Below are positions 18,269 through 27,532 of a DNA stretch of 57,027 nt, piece after piece. Both the position numbers and the translations under genes were made by a program. Location of the stretch: assembly GCA_045106955.1 (NCBI GenBank), contig JBGCFO010000008.1, positions 1 through 57,027 of the forward strand, given 5' to 3'. A model generated the notes under the pieces. That model was not told the DNA's origin. It searched no databases and saw nothing but the letters and a program-made list of their open reading frames with translations. Positions within the stretch are counted from its first letter, which is position 1; each line of letters begins with the position of its first letter. The stretch comes from JBGCFO01 sp045106955 (GTDB lineage: Bacteria > Pseudomonadota > Alphaproteobacteria > Rickettsiales > Rickettsiaceae).

Positions 18269-18796
18269 TTACTTGAAATTTGGTATTATCGATTTATTTT
18301 TTTCGATATTTTCTAATAAATCGACCATTTTTGCTGGCGTTACGTCTTCAATATATTGCTTATTATTAATTTGCACAACAGGAGCATTGATACATGCGCC
18401 AAGGCACTCAACCTCAGTTATAGTAAATTTCTCATTACCATTCTCACCGCAATTAATACCAAGTTTTTTTTCACATGCGATCTTAACATCATCAGATCCA
18501 CGTAACCAGCATGGAGTCGTGCCACATATTTGTATATGATATTTTCCAACAGGCTTTAAATTGAACATAGTATAGAAGGTAGCAATTTCATATGTTCTTA
18601 TCACTGGCATTTCTAACATGTTAGCGACATATTCTATAGCTTCTTTTGATAGCCATCCATCATTTTGATTTTGAGCTATATCAAGTAGGGCAATTACAGC
18701 ACTTCGTTGTTGATTTTTTGGATATTTTTTAATTGCATTTTGCGCTTTTTTAATATTATCTTGAGTAAATTCAAAATCATTCTTATCGACATTCAT
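18269..18796 (-). CDS. nuoE: NADH-quinone oxidoreductase subunit E (complex I)
   Basis: A 175-residue thioredoxin-like subunit carrying the N1a [2Fe-2S] cluster. The four ligands are visible in CGTTPCWLRGSDD and ECLGACINAPVVQIN. It overlaps the end of nuoD by 4 bases (ATGA), so translation is probably coupled. The next gene downstream is the exported protein rather than nuoF. Confidence 0.97.
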   Translation of the reverse strand: MNVDKNDFEFTQDNIKKAQNAIKKYPKNQQRSAVIALLDIAQNQNDGWLSKEAIEYVANMLEMPVIRTYEIATFYTMFNLKPVGKYHIQICGTTPCWLRGSDDVKIACEKKLGINCGENGNEKFTITEVECLGACINAPVVQINNKQYIEDVTPAKMVDLLENIEKNKSIIPNFK

Positions 18797-19992
18797 CTAT
18801 CAACCTCTCCAAATACAATATCTAAACTAGCTATAATTGATACAATATCCGCGACAAAATGATTCTTGGACATAAAGTCTATTCCCTGTAAATGCGCAAA
18901 ACCAGGAGCTTTAATTCTACATCTATAAGGCTTATTAGTTCCATCTGAGTAAAGATACACTCCAAACTCGCCTTTAGGAGCTTCTACAGGGACGTATACT
19001 TCGCCTTTTGGCACGTTATATCCTTCAGTATAAAGCTTAAAATGATAAATCAAAGATTCCATATCATCTTTCATATCAGCTCTTCTTGGTGGTGTAATCT
19101 TATGATCAAGAGTTTTAACAGGGCCAGTTGGCATTTTATCTATAGCTTGCTTTACAATTTTCAAAGATTGATACATCTCTTCGACCCTTACAAGATAACG
19201 ATCATAGCAATCTCCAGACTTGCCAATTGGCACATCAAAATCCATTTCATCATACACATCATACGGAGCAGATTTTCTAATATCCCAAGCAATACCAGAT
19301 CCTCTCATCATAGGCCCAGAAAAGCCATAATTCATAGCATTTTTTTGACTTACAACCCCAATGCCAACTAAACGTTGCTTCCAAATTCTATTGTCATTTA
19401 ATAAAGTTTCAACATCTGCCAATGCTTTAGGAAAATGATCAATAAAACCTAATATATCATCTAATAAATCTTGCGGTACATCACTAGCAACGCCTCCAGG
19501 TCTAAAATAATTTGAATGCATCCTCGAACCTGAAACTCTTTCGTAAAACTCCATAATCTTTTCACGCTCTTCAAATAGCCATAGCATAGGGGTTGTTGCA
19601 CCAACATCAATTGCTTGAGATGTTATGTTCAATATATGATTCAAAATACGTGTAAGCTCTGCGAACATTACTCTAATAAACTGAGCTCGACGTGGAACTT
19701 CGCATTTTAATAATTTCTCAACAGATAATGCAAATGCATGTTCTTGACACATTGGAGATACATAATCTAGTCTATCGAAATAAGGGATAGCTTGTAAATA
19801 TGTTTTATGTTCAATGAGTTTTTCTGTTCCTCTATGAAGCAATCCGATATGCGGGTCTGTATTATTTACAATTTCACCATCCAATTCCAATATCAATCTT
19901 AATACTCCGTGTGCAGCTGGATGTTGAGGACCAAGATTAATGATCATATTTTTATTGTTAAGTTTTGGCGAATAATCGTCCTTCATAGCCAT
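18793..19992 (-). CDS. nuoD: NADH-quinone oxidoreductase subunit D (complex I)
   Basis: A 399-residue NuoD, the 49-kDa subunit that forms the quinone site with NuoB. Recognised from NLGPQHPAAHGVLRL, IGLLHRGTEKLIEHKTYLQ, YFDRLDYVSPM and the C-terminal IDFMSKNHFVADIVSIIASLDIVFGEVDR. A second ATG two codons in (MKDDYS) is an alternative start. It follows nuoC by 3 bases. Confidence 0.98.
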   Translation of the reverse strand: MAMKDDYSPKLNNKNMIINLGPQHPAAHGVLRLILELDGEIVNNTDPHIGLLHRGTEKLIEHKTYLQAIPYFDRLDYVSPMCQEHAFALSVEKLLKCEVPRRAQFIRVMFAELTRILNHILNITSQAIDVGATTPMLWLFEEREKIMEFYERVSGSRMHSNYFRPGGVASDVPQDLLDDILGFIDHFPKALADVETLLNDNRIWKQRLVGIGVVSQKNAMNYGFSGPMMRGSGIAWDIRKSAPYDVYDEMDFDVPIGKSGDCYDRYLVRVEEMYQSLKIVKQAIDKMPTGPVKTLDHKITPPRRADMKDDMESLIYHFKLYTEGYNVPKGEVYVPVEAPKGEFGVYLYSDGTNKPYRCRIKAPGFAHLQGIDFMSKNHFVADIVSIIASLDIVFGEVDR

Positions 19993-19995
19993 ATA

Positions 19996-20595
19996 TTATT
20001 TCTCTGCTTTTTCATCTCCAGGTAAAATGTAATTTGGACCTTGCCAATTACTTGCAAAATCAAAATCACGAAACTCTTGATCCAATTTGACAGGTTCATA
20101 AATAACCCGCTTTAAGTCTTGATCATATTTTACTTGCACATAGCCAACCAATGGAAAATCTTTGCGTAATGGATGTCCAATAAATCCATAATCAGTTAAT
20201 ATACGCCTTAAATCTGGATGATTTGTAAATTTTATACCAAACATATCATAAGCTTCTCTTTCGTACCAATTTGCAGCTTGGAATATTTCGGTTGTAGATG
20301 GTATAGATTCATCTTCTGCGCAAAATGTTTTAACGATAATACGTTCGTTATATTCTAAACTCAAGAGATTATAAACAATCTCAAATCTTTTTTCTCTTTC
20401 TGGAAAATCTACTCCAAATAAATCAGTTAATACTGTGAATCTTAAATCTTTAGCAAAAGAAAGAAATGATAAAAACTTCAACAAATCTTGAGAAAGCGCC
20501 TCATAAACATTGAGATCATTTGAGGTAAGTTTATTGATATTTAATTTATTAGATTCGATAAAATCATGAATTGTTGAATCGATATTAGGGCTCAT
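19996..20595 (-). CDS. nuoC: NADH-quinone oxidoreductase subunit C (complex I)
   Basis: A 199-residue NuoC (30-kDa subunit) of the hydrophilic arm. Characteristic segment: ANWYEREAYDMFGI followed by HPDLRRILTDYGF and GHPLRKDFPL. Not fused to nuoD. It follows nuoB by 9 bases. Confidence 0.98.
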   Translation of the reverse strand: MSPNIDSTIHDFIESNKLNINKLTSNDLNVYEALSQDLLKFLSFLSFAKDLRFTVLTDLFGVDFPEREKRFEIVYNLLSLEYNERIIVKTFCAEDESIPSTTEIFQAANWYEREAYDMFGIKFTNHPDLRRILTDYGFIGHPLRKDFPLVGYVQVKYDQDLKRVIYEPVKLDQEFRDFDFASNWQGPNYILPGDEKAEK

Positions 20596-20604
20596 TGAAC
20601 TATA

Positions 20605-21126
20605 TTAACCAGTAAATTTTGTAGTTCTAAGAATTTTCTTCTGTAACTGCAATAAGCCATATAATAAGGCCTCTGCGGTTGGTGGGCACCCAGGAACGTA
20701 TACATCTACTGGTATAATTCTGTCGCAACCACGTACTACAGAATAAGAAAAATGATAGTAACCACCTCCATTAGCACAACTTCCCATCGAAATAACCCAT
20801 TTCGGATTCGGCATTTGATCGTATACTTTACGCAAAGCAGATGCCATTTTATTGGTTAAAGTACCAGCAACTATCATCAAATCTGACTGCCTAGGACTTG
20901 GACGAAATAACATCCCAAAACGATCCATATCATAACGACTTGCAGCCGTTTGCATCATTTCTACCGCGCAACAAGCAAGGCCAAATGTCATAGGCCACAA
21001 AGAATTAGATCTTGCCCATCCAATGACATCATCAATTTTCGTTAGTAAATATCCTCGATTAGATAAATTTACATCAAATTGATTTATTTCGTTCTTCGAT
21101 AAGTTATCTTTTGATAAATCATTCAT
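20605..21126 (-). CDS. nuoB: NADH-quinone oxidoreductase subunit B (complex I)
   Basis: A 173-residue NuoB carrying the terminal N2 [4Fe-4S] cluster next to the quinone site. Ligands are visible in GLACCAVEMM, SMGSCANGGGYY and YVPGCPPTAEAL. Follows nuoA by 6 bases. Confidence 0.98.
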   Translation of the reverse strand: MNDLSKDNLSKNEINQFDVNLSNRGYLLTKIDDVIGWARSNSLWPMTFGLACCAVEMMQTAASRYDMDRFGMLFRPSPRQSDLMIVAGTLTNKMASALRKVYDQMPNPKWVISMGSCANGGGYYHFSYSVVRGCDRIIPVDVYVPGCPPTAEALLYGLLQLQKKILRTTKFTG

Positions 21127-21132
21127 CTTGCT

Positions 21133-21492
21133 TTACTCCCAATTTAACGCTCCAGATTTCCATTCATATATAAAACCTATAGTTAGTACAAACAGAAAAA
21201 ACATCATAGATCCAAAGCCAAACCAACCAATATTTGTTAATTCTACTGCCCAAGGTATTAAAAATACTATTTCAAGATCAAAGATAATAAACAACATAGC
21301 TACAAGATAAAACCTAATATCAAATTTACTACGAGCATCATCAAAAGGTTCAAAACCACATTCATAGCTTGATAACTTGTCTTTATCTTTTGTAGTTTTA
21401 GCTAGCATTTTTGCAATTATAAGCAGAGCAGTAGCAATAGCCAATGAAATTACTAAAAATACAGAAATTGGCAAATAATTAGATAATTCCAT
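21133..21492 (-). CDS. nuoA: NADH-quinone oxidoreductase subunit A (complex I)
   Basis: A 119-residue NuoA with three membrane helices and the conserved loop SSYECGFEPFDDARSKFDIRFYLVAM. First gene of the nuo operon, with a well-formed promoter 34 bases upstream. Confidence 0.97.
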   Translation of the reverse strand: MELSNYLPISVFLVISLAIATALLIIAKMLAKTTKDKDKLSSYECGFEPFDDARSKFDIRFYLVAMLFIIFDLEIVFLIPWAVELTNIGWFGFGSMMFFLFVLTIGFIYEWKSGALNWE

Positions 21493-21525
21493 CTAGAACT
21501 GCTTATATAATTAAATCTTGCTCAA

Positions 21526-21554
21526 ATTATATTTTATATCGATAAAATAATCAA
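21526..21554 (-). promoter_or_regulatory. Sigma70-type promoter of the nuo operon
   Basis: On the minus strand TTGATT (21549-21554) and a perfect TATAAT (21526-21531) are spaced 17 bases apart, and the -10 box ends 33 bases before the nuoA ATG. Confidence 0.72.
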
Positions 21555-21573
21555 ATCTTATAAGGGTGGTATC

Positions 21574-22359
21574 TTATTTTTTTAAGAAAGTACATTCTAC
21601 AGGTATATGATCCGAAGGTCTATCTTTAGCTCGCATATCATAATGCATTTTAACTTGGCTAATATTTTGAGCTATATTGCTAGATCCTAATATCATATCA
21701 ATGCGCATACCTAAATTTTTATCAAATGCTCCCCCTCTATAATCCCACCAAGAAAATTCCTGAAGATCAAGGCTGGCAAGTCTGTATAAATCGTAAAATC
21801 CAGCATTAATTATGCTGCGCATTTTTTGTTTCTCAGTTAATGTGAAGCAAGTACTATCCTTAAGATCAGAAGAAGAATATACATCAATATCAAATGGTGC
21901 GACATTAAAATCTCCACCAATGATAATATTTGCATTAAAAGATTTTATAGAATTTAAATATCGAAATAATTCATCAAAAAATCTCAGTTTTATATGAAAT
22001 TTTTCGCTATTTACTTCCCCTCCATTTGGAACGTAAACTGATATAACTTGACAAAATCCTATTGAAGTATTCAATGAGCATTCAATGAATCTTGCTTCTT
22101 GCGGAATAGGATTGTCAGGAAAGTTGATTTTAATATCATCAGCTTTGTATTTAGATAAAATAGCAACGCCGTTATATGTCTTTTGACCGTGAACGTATAC
22201 GTTATAATTCAAATGATCTAAGGCATCATATGGGAATTTCTCATTGATGCATTTTATCTCTTGTAAAAGAAGGATATCTGGTTGAGTCGTACGCAAAAAC
22301 TCCTCTAAATGAGTAATTCTTACACCAACTGAATTCACATTCCAAGTAGCAACTTTCAT
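21574..22359 (-). CDS. xthA: Exodeoxyribonuclease III, copy 2 (AP endonuclease family)
   Basis: A 261-residue exonuclease III-family protein starting MKVATWNVNS. I place the start at 22359, 4 bases after the ettA stop; an in-frame ATG farther upstream (22425) lies inside ettA and adds residues with no family counterpart. Active-site motifs are intact: LLQEIKC (Glu), VYVPNGGE, GGDFNVAP (Asp/Asn), MRIDMIL and SDHIPVE (Asp-His). It differs in most non-motif positions from the copy at 1288-2070, so it is an old paralogue. Probably co-transcribed with ettA. Confidence 0.93.
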   Translation of the reverse strand: MKVATWNVNSVGVRITHLEEFLRTTQPDILLLQEIKCINEKFPYDALDHLNYNVYVHGQKTYNGVAILSKYKADDIKINFPDNPIPQEARFIECSLNTSIGFCQVISVYVPNGGEVNSEKFHIKLRFFDELFRYLNSIKSFNANIIIGGDFNVAPFDIDVYSSSDLKDSTCFTLTEKQKMRSIINAGFYDLYRLASLDLQEFSWWDYRGGAFDKNLGMRIDMILGSSNIAQNISQVKMHYDMRAKDRPSDHIPVECTFLKK

Positions 22360-22363
22360 AGAA

Positions 22364-24037
22364 TCAATGCTGTAATTTTTTATGACGATATTTTGGATTA
22401 AGAGTATCTTTATCGAAATTATCATTCATATATTTATGATAATCTTGATAATTACCTTCAAACCATTTAGCATTGCCGTTGTCATCAAATACTATCATAT
22501 GAGTTGCAATTCTATCTAAAAACCATCTATCGTGACTTATTACAAACACACATCCAGCAAAATCTAAAATGGCATTTTCTAAATTACGCAAAGTGTCTAC
22601 GTCTAAATCATTAGAAGGCTCATCAAGCAAAATCACATTTGCACCTTCTTTGAGTAATTTAGCTAGATGCACTCTATTACGCTCTCCGCCTGAGAGTGCG
22701 CCGACCTTTTGCTGTTGATCTCGACCTTTAAAGTTGAACGCTGCACAGTACGCCCTACTCTTAACAGTTCTATCACCTAGCAACAATTCATCAAGCCCAT
22801 CTGAAATCTCTTCCCAAACTGTTTTCTTATCATTCAAATGACCTCTTGATTGATCAACATAGCCTAATTGAACAGTATCACCTTGCTTAATATTTCCGCT
22901 ATCAGGAGATTCTTTGCCAGCAATAATTTTAAATAAAGTAGATTTCCCGGCGCCATTTGGACCAATAATCCCTACAATTGCACCAGCTGGTACTTTAAAA
23001 TTAAAATCTGAAAATAACATTTTATCATTGACAAACTTTTTAGAAATACTATTAGCTTCTATCACCATATCTCCTAATCTTGGCCCATTTGGAATGATGA
23101 TTTGCGCTGCATTAACTGACTTTTCATGTTTCTTGTTCAGCAACTCATTATATGCGTTAATACGAGCTTTGCTCTTAGCTTGTCTAGCTTTTTGAGATTG
23201 CTTAACCCATTCAAGCTCTTGCTTTAAATGTTTATTTTTTATACTCTCTTCTTTTTCTTCTAAATCCAATTTTTTTTGTTTTTGATCGAGCCATGCAGAG
23301 TAATTAGCATGCCATGGAATACATTCTCCTCTATCAATTTCTAGTATCCATTCTGTAACATTATCAAGAAAATAACGATCATGAGTAATTACCACAACCA
23401 TGCCTTTATAGTTTTTGAGATAGTTTTCAAGCCACGATACTGATTCAGCGTCTAAATGGTTAGTTGGTTCATCTAGTAATAAAATATCTGGTTTTTCAAG
23501 TAATAATTTACATATAGCGACTCTGCGAAGTTCTCCTCCTGAAATCGCAGTTACATCAGAATCTCCAGGAGGACACCTTAGGGCTTGCATAGCAATTTCT
23601 ATATTACGTTCTAAATCCCATGCATTTGTTGCGTCTATCTTCTCTTGTAAGTCGGCTTGTTTTTCAAGTAACGAGTTCATTTCATCGTCAGTCATTTCTT
23701 CTGCAAATTTGTTGCTAACTGCTTCAAATTCTTCTAACAGAGTTTTTTGCTCACTTAAGCTCTCAACTACATTTTCAAATACATTTTTATTTGGATCTAG
23801 CTCTGGCTCTTGAGGTAAATACCCAACCTTAATGCCATCTGCAACCCAAGCTTCACCATCATATTGCTTATCTATTCCTGCCATGATCTTTAGTAAAGTA
23901 GATTTTCCAGCGCCATTATGACCAATAATCCCAATCTTCGCATCAGGCAAGAATGATAACCATGTTTCCTTTAATATTTCCTTTCCTTCGATTGATTTAC
24001 TCAAACCCTTCATTACACATGCGTACTGATACGACAT
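22364..24037 (-). CDS. ettA: Energy-dependent translational throttle protein EttA (ABC-F)
   Basis: A 557-residue soluble ABC-F protein with two ATPase domains and no membrane segment. First domain: GHNGAGKST, SGGELRRVAICKLL, LLLDEPTNHLDAESV. A charged linker (about 240-300, KKLDLEEKEESIKNKHLKQE) is the P-site tRNA interaction motif region. Second domain: GPNGAGKST, SGGERNRVHLAKLL, ILLDEPSNDLDVDTL. The EttA subgroup is favoured by length and by the start MSYQYACVMKGLSK. It binds the ribosomal E site and couples translation to the ATP/ADP ratio. Confidence 0.94.
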   Translation of the reverse strand: MSYQYACVMKGLSKSIEGKEILKETWLSFLPDAKIGIIGHNGAGKSTLLKIMAGIDKQYDGEAWVADGIKVGYLPQEPELDPNKNVFENVVESLSEQKTLLEEFEAVSNKFAEEMTDDEMNSLLEKQADLQEKIDATNAWDLERNIEIAMQALRCPPGDSDVTAISGGELRRVAICKLLLEKPDILLLDEPTNHLDAESVSWLENYLKNYKGMVVVITHDRYFLDNVTEWILEIDRGECIPWHANYSAWLDQKQKKLDLEEKEESIKNKHLKQELEWVKQSQKARQAKSKARINAYNELLNKKHEKSVNAAQIIIPNGPRLGDMVIEANSISKKFVNDKMLFSDFNFKVPAGAIVGIIGPNGAGKSTLFKIIAGKESPDSGNIKQGDTVQLGYVDQSRGHLNDKKTVWEEISDGLDELLLGDRTVKSRAYCAAFNFKGRDQQQKVGALSGGERNRVHLAKLLKEGANVILLDEPSNDLDVDTLRNLENAILDFAGCVFVISHDRWFLDRIATHMIVFDDNGNAKWFEGNYQDYHKYMNDNFDKDTLNPKYRHKKLQH

Positions 24038-24054
24038 TTTTATAACCTTCCTAT

Positions 24055-24215
24055 TTTATCATTATTGTTTTGATATTATTTATTTTTAAACCATAATAGA
24101 TATAAAGGCAATCCAGTTAACATAAAGAAAAACGATATAACTGCGTTTACGCTCTTGAAATGATGATTTAATTAACAGGAGAATATGAATTAAACATGAA
24201 AATAAAAAGCTTATA
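24055..24215 (-). pseudogene. Decayed 3' end of a second amino-acid permease gene
   Basis: Bases about 24065-24132 closely match about 24447-24513, the 3' end of the neighbouring permease gene, including the stretch encoding YLLWFKNK. After a gap of roughly 80 bases relative to the intact gene, similarity resumes at about 24134-24170 (matching about 24593-24635, around the segment encoding QERKCS). It is the degenerate C-terminal remnant of a tandem sister copy lying just downstream of the intact gene. No reading frame remains. Confidence 0.78.
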
Positions 24216-24441
24216 AGAACAATATAGTTGATGTTGATATTAAATAAACAACGCTCAACTTGTTCTTGTAATTATTTTAACAACTCACTAATTGAGTGTA
24301 AATTTTATTCCATATCAAAATATTCAATAGCCAATAATTGTTGCTCAGAATTATTTTGATCGTGATCATTACAAAAATCCATAAAATACTACGTTGGAAA
24401 ATGTCAATAGATCACTTTTAACATTAATATTTTAATCCCTA
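24216..24441. other. Rest of the gene-free stretch between ettA and the permease
   Basis: Together with the permease remnant this makes a 404-base gap. I see no further match to the permease, no ORF and no RNA gene. It may be more of the decayed copy beyond recognition. Confidence 0.4.
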
Positions 24442-25725
24442 TTATTTTTGATATTGTTTATTTTTAAACCATAATAGATATAAAGGTAATCCAGTTAATA
24501 CAAAGGAAAGTGATATTAATAAAACTTTTAATTGAGTTTCGTATATCACCCATGAGCAAAATGTTACTGAGATTGATAAATATACTAAACGATATATGCT
24601 GCATTTACGCTCTTGAAAAGATAATTTAATTAACGCAAGTGTGCATATTAAATATACAAATAAAAAAGATATAGCAGAAAAATCTATGATATCTATAATT
24701 TGCTGAGCTAATGTTTTGCTAGATGTCATGATTATCAGAGGAGCACTACCTATGGCGCTAAGAAATAAAGCGATAATAGGAGCTTGATTCTTATTCGTTT
24801 TAGCAAAAATTTTTGGCAATAAACCATCGTTAGCTAACCCCAAAGCAATTTGCCCACTAGTCAAAGTCCATGCGTTAACAGTGCCAATACATACAATAGA
24901 GGTAATGATTGAAATTAACAAGTGCAAATTTCCGCCAAATACTACCTGAACTACAGTAACATAAGGCGCTTGAGATTGAGCTAACAAATTAGATGGTACA
25001 GCGCCCATAATAGCAATGCTATTAAATATATATAACGCAGCAACGCTCATTGTCCCGGCTACTACTGCTATTGGAATTGTACGGCTAGGGTTTAATACAG
25101 AGCCAGCTGGAGTTGTAGCAACTTCCAATCCAACAAATCCCCAAAAGGTTAAGAGAACAGTGTGTGCTAATGAGCCAAATATTGGACTTTCGTAGATAAC
25201 ATTACTCATTTGAATATTATCTGAATTAAATGAAAATAAAACAACTACTGGTATTATGAGTAATGGAATAAATTTAAAAAATGTTAATACTACTTCTGCT
25301 CTGCCTGCTGCATGAACACCAAAAAAATTGACGATTGTAATTAATATAAGCAATGATAATTCTAAAGTGACATATACACTGCTAGACGCATCGCCAATAA
25401 ATGGCGATAAGGAACCTACAGCCGTGACAATAACTACTGTAGTGCTAACCCACGAAATTACCCAATATGTCCACCCCGTGAAAAACGCAAGATGCTTACC
25501 AAATAATTTATTAATATACACATGCGGACCTCCTGTATTTGGAAATTTAGCACACAAACTGCCAAATACCATCGCTAAAGACACAGCGCCTATTGCAGAA
25601 ACAAGCCAACCAGATATCGCTAATATACCGTAAGGAGCTAAAGCTGATGGCGCCATAAATATACCAGAGCCTATCTGACTGCCAGTTACTAAAGCAAAAA
25701 CTGACCAGAACCCTATTTTTTTCAT
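24442..25725 (-). CDS. APC-family amino-acid permease
   Basis: A 427-residue transporter of the amino acid-polyamine-organocation superfamily with about 12 membrane helices. The substrate-binding start of helix 1 is visible as TGSQIGSGIFMAPSALAPYG, and the helix 6 region as TFWGFVGLEVATTPAGSVLNPSRTIP. Length is normal. The general look is of the arginine/ornithine or putrescine/ornithine antiporter branch common in Rickettsiales, but the substrate cannot be assigned by eye. Inner membrane. A decayed sister copy lies just downstream. Confidence 0.88.
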   Translation of the reverse strand: MKKIGFWSVFALVTGSQIGSGIFMAPSALAPYGILAISGWLVSAIGAVSLAMVFGSLCAKFPNTGGPHVYINKLFGKHLAFFTGWTYWVISWVSTTVVIVTAVGSLSPFIGDASSSVYVTLELSLLILITIVNFFGVHAAGRAEVVLTFFKFIPLLIIPVVVLFSFNSDNIQMSNVIYESPIFGSLAHTVLLTFWGFVGLEVATTPAGSVLNPSRTIPIAVVAGTMSVAALYIFNSIAIMGAVPSNLLAQSQAPYVTVVQVVFGGNLHLLISIITSIVCIGTVNAWTLTSGQIALGLANDGLLPKIFAKTNKNQAPIIALFLSAIGSAPLIIMTSSKTLAQQIIDIIDFSAISFLFVYLICTLALIKLSFQERKCSIYRLVYLSISVTFCSWVIYETQLKVLLISLSFVLTGLPLYLLWFKNKQYQK

Positions 25726-26040
25726 TTATAAGATTTATTGTAATACATTTGAATTTTGATTATACGAAACTAATCAAAATTATCAATAGTACGCAATACC
25801 AAAGCGCCATGGGCTCCTATTCATCGTTACAAACAACAACAACCCGCTATACTTCGCAAATCTAACAAAGTTAGAAATACTTATAATAGCAGACCCCTAG
25901 CTCATAATGCTAAGCATGCTAACGATAAATAGAAGTAATTGCTATGCATTAAGATAATACATCAAAAAGTATAAATAATCAATTACTTAACCAATTAAAA
26001 ATTTTAAATAGATCAGTACAATTCCTACAAAATGCTTCAA
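25726..26040. other. Intergenic region between glnQ and the permease
   Basis: 315 bases with no credible ORF. It holds a 10-bp inverted repeat with an 8-base loop (25753-25762 and 25771-25780) close to the permease start. There is no T-run typical of a terminator; it could be a weak terminator for glnPQ or a regulatory site of the permease. Nothing else recognised. Confidence 0.4.
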
Positions 26041-26775
26041 TTACATCATATCACCAATATTATTTAAAAATAATTTGGCTCTCTGTGATTTTGGCTGATC
26101 AAAAAATCTCTTGGCATCTTGCTGTTCTAATATTAAGCCATTGTCCATGAATATCACTTCATCTGCTATAAGCTTTGCGAATTTGACATGGTGAGTAACT
26201 ACGATCATAGTGATATTTTTTGATTTTAGCATCAGAATTACCTCAATTACATCTTTTATTGTTTCTGGATCTAGAGCTGATGTTGGTTCATCGAATAGTA
26301 TAATATCTGGATTCATCATTAATACCCTGCAAATTGCTACCCTTTGTTTTTGACCTCCAGATAGATCGTTAGTCATGGAATTCAATTTTGATAATAATTT
26401 AAAATCTTTGAGTAGTTCCTCTGCTTTATTTTGAGCTCTTTGCTTGGTGATATTGAGAGCATTAGTAGGCGCATATATTAAATTTTGCTTCACTGTCATA
26501 TGAGGAAAGAGATTGAATGATTGAAACACCATCCCAATTTTTGCTTTTAAAGCATTAGCTGGTAATTTTTGTTTATCGGATGACTCAATATTATCAATAA
26601 ATATTTTACCGCTAGTGATTTTCTCTAAAGAGTTGATACAACGCAATAATGTGGATTTACCGCTACCAGATGATCCGATAACTACTGTAGTTTTATTCGT
26701 CTTAAATACAGCATTAACATCTTTTAACGCATAGTTTTCACCATATTTTTTTGATACATCAATCAACTCTATCAT
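26041..26775 (-). CDS. glnQ: Polar amino-acid ABC transporter, ATP-binding protein
   Basis: A 244-residue ABC ATPase of the polar amino-acid uptake family. Walker A GSSGSGKST, Q-loop VFQSFNLFPHMT, signature LSGGQKQRVAI, Walker B IILFDEPTSALDPE and the switch His in VVTHH are all present. It follows glnP by 20 bases. No periplasmic binding-protein gene is adjacent, so the solute receptor is encoded elsewhere. Confidence 0.93.
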   Translation of the reverse strand: MIELIDVSKKYGENYALKDVNAVFKTNKTTVVIGSSGSGKSTLLRCINSLEKITSGKIFIDNIESSDKQKLPANALKAKIGMVFQSFNLFPHMTVKQNLIYAPTNALNITKQRAQNKAEELLKDFKLLSKLNSMTNDLSGGQKQRVAICRVLMMNPDIILFDEPTSALDPETIKDVIEVILMLKSKNITMIVVTHHVKFAKLIADEVIFMDNGLILEQQDAKRFFDQPKSQRAKLFLNNIGDMM

Positions 26776-26795
26776 ATATTCAACTTAAAATTTAT

Positions 26796-27452
26796 CTATT
26801 GCAGTTTTAATCTTGATTCTAAGAATCTACCAGCGCTACCAGCAATGAATACCAGTATGTAATAATATAATGCTGCGATAATCATTGGAGTAAAATAATC
26901 ATAAGTTTGATGCGCGACAAAATCCGCTCTTTGCCTTAAATCATTAGCGCCAATTAATGAGATAATAGCAGATTCTTTGATTAAATTAGTTAGCTCATTT
27001 ACTAAAGATGGCAAAATATTGCGGATAGCTTGAGGTAATATAATGTCTATCATTGTACGATACGAAGATATGCCAAGAGATTTTGCAGCGTCAAATTGGC
27101 CTTTATCAATTGAATTTATTCCAGCTCTAATAATTTCCGATACATACGCTCCAGAATTTAAGGAAAATGCTATAACGCCGGCAGTTAGTGGGTATAATTT
27201 TACTCCTATAATACTTGGAAGACCAAAGAAAATTATACCTAATTGTATTAGTAGTGGAGTGCCGCGAAAAATCGATGTATACACATCGGCAAAAAATCGT
27301 GCAATAAATCGATTGCTAACTTTGCATATCGATAATACAATGCCAATAATTAAGCCAAAAAATACTGATAATAGGCTATATTCTAATGTTACAAAACAGC
27401 CTTTAGCTATATATATCATATAATCTATTGGCAATGATAGATTCTGGTGCAT
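26796..27452 (-). CDS. glnP: Polar amino-acid ABC transporter, permease
   Basis: A 218-residue inner-membrane permease of the HisM/GlnP type with about five helices and the coupling loop SINSIDKGQFDAAKSLGIS preceding LPQAIRNILPSLVNEL (EAA-type motif contacting the ATPase). The RGTPLLIQL motif near residue 64 is typical of this family. Pairs with glnQ. Confidence 0.93.
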   Translation of the reverse strand: MHQNLSLPIDYMIYIAKGCFVTLEYSLLSVFFGLIIGIVLSICKVSNRFIARFFADVYTSIFRGTPLLIQLGIIFFGLPSIIGVKLYPLTAGVIAFSLNSGAYVSEIIRAGINSIDKGQFDAAKSLGISSYRTMIDIILPQAIRNILPSLVNELTNLIKESAIISLIGANDLRQRADFVAHQTYDYFTPMIIAALYYYILVFIAGSAGRFLESRLKLQ

Positions 27453-27532
27453 TTAAAGTTAGCTTATAGTATTTACATAAAATATAGTTATGTATATCAT
27501 GTCAGTATCTTATACTATATTTATTATCATTT

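Noticed and set aside
22360..22425. Upstream in-frame start for the second exonuclease III
   Set aside because: It lies inside the end of ettA and adds 22 residues without family counterpart; MKVATWN is the conserved start.
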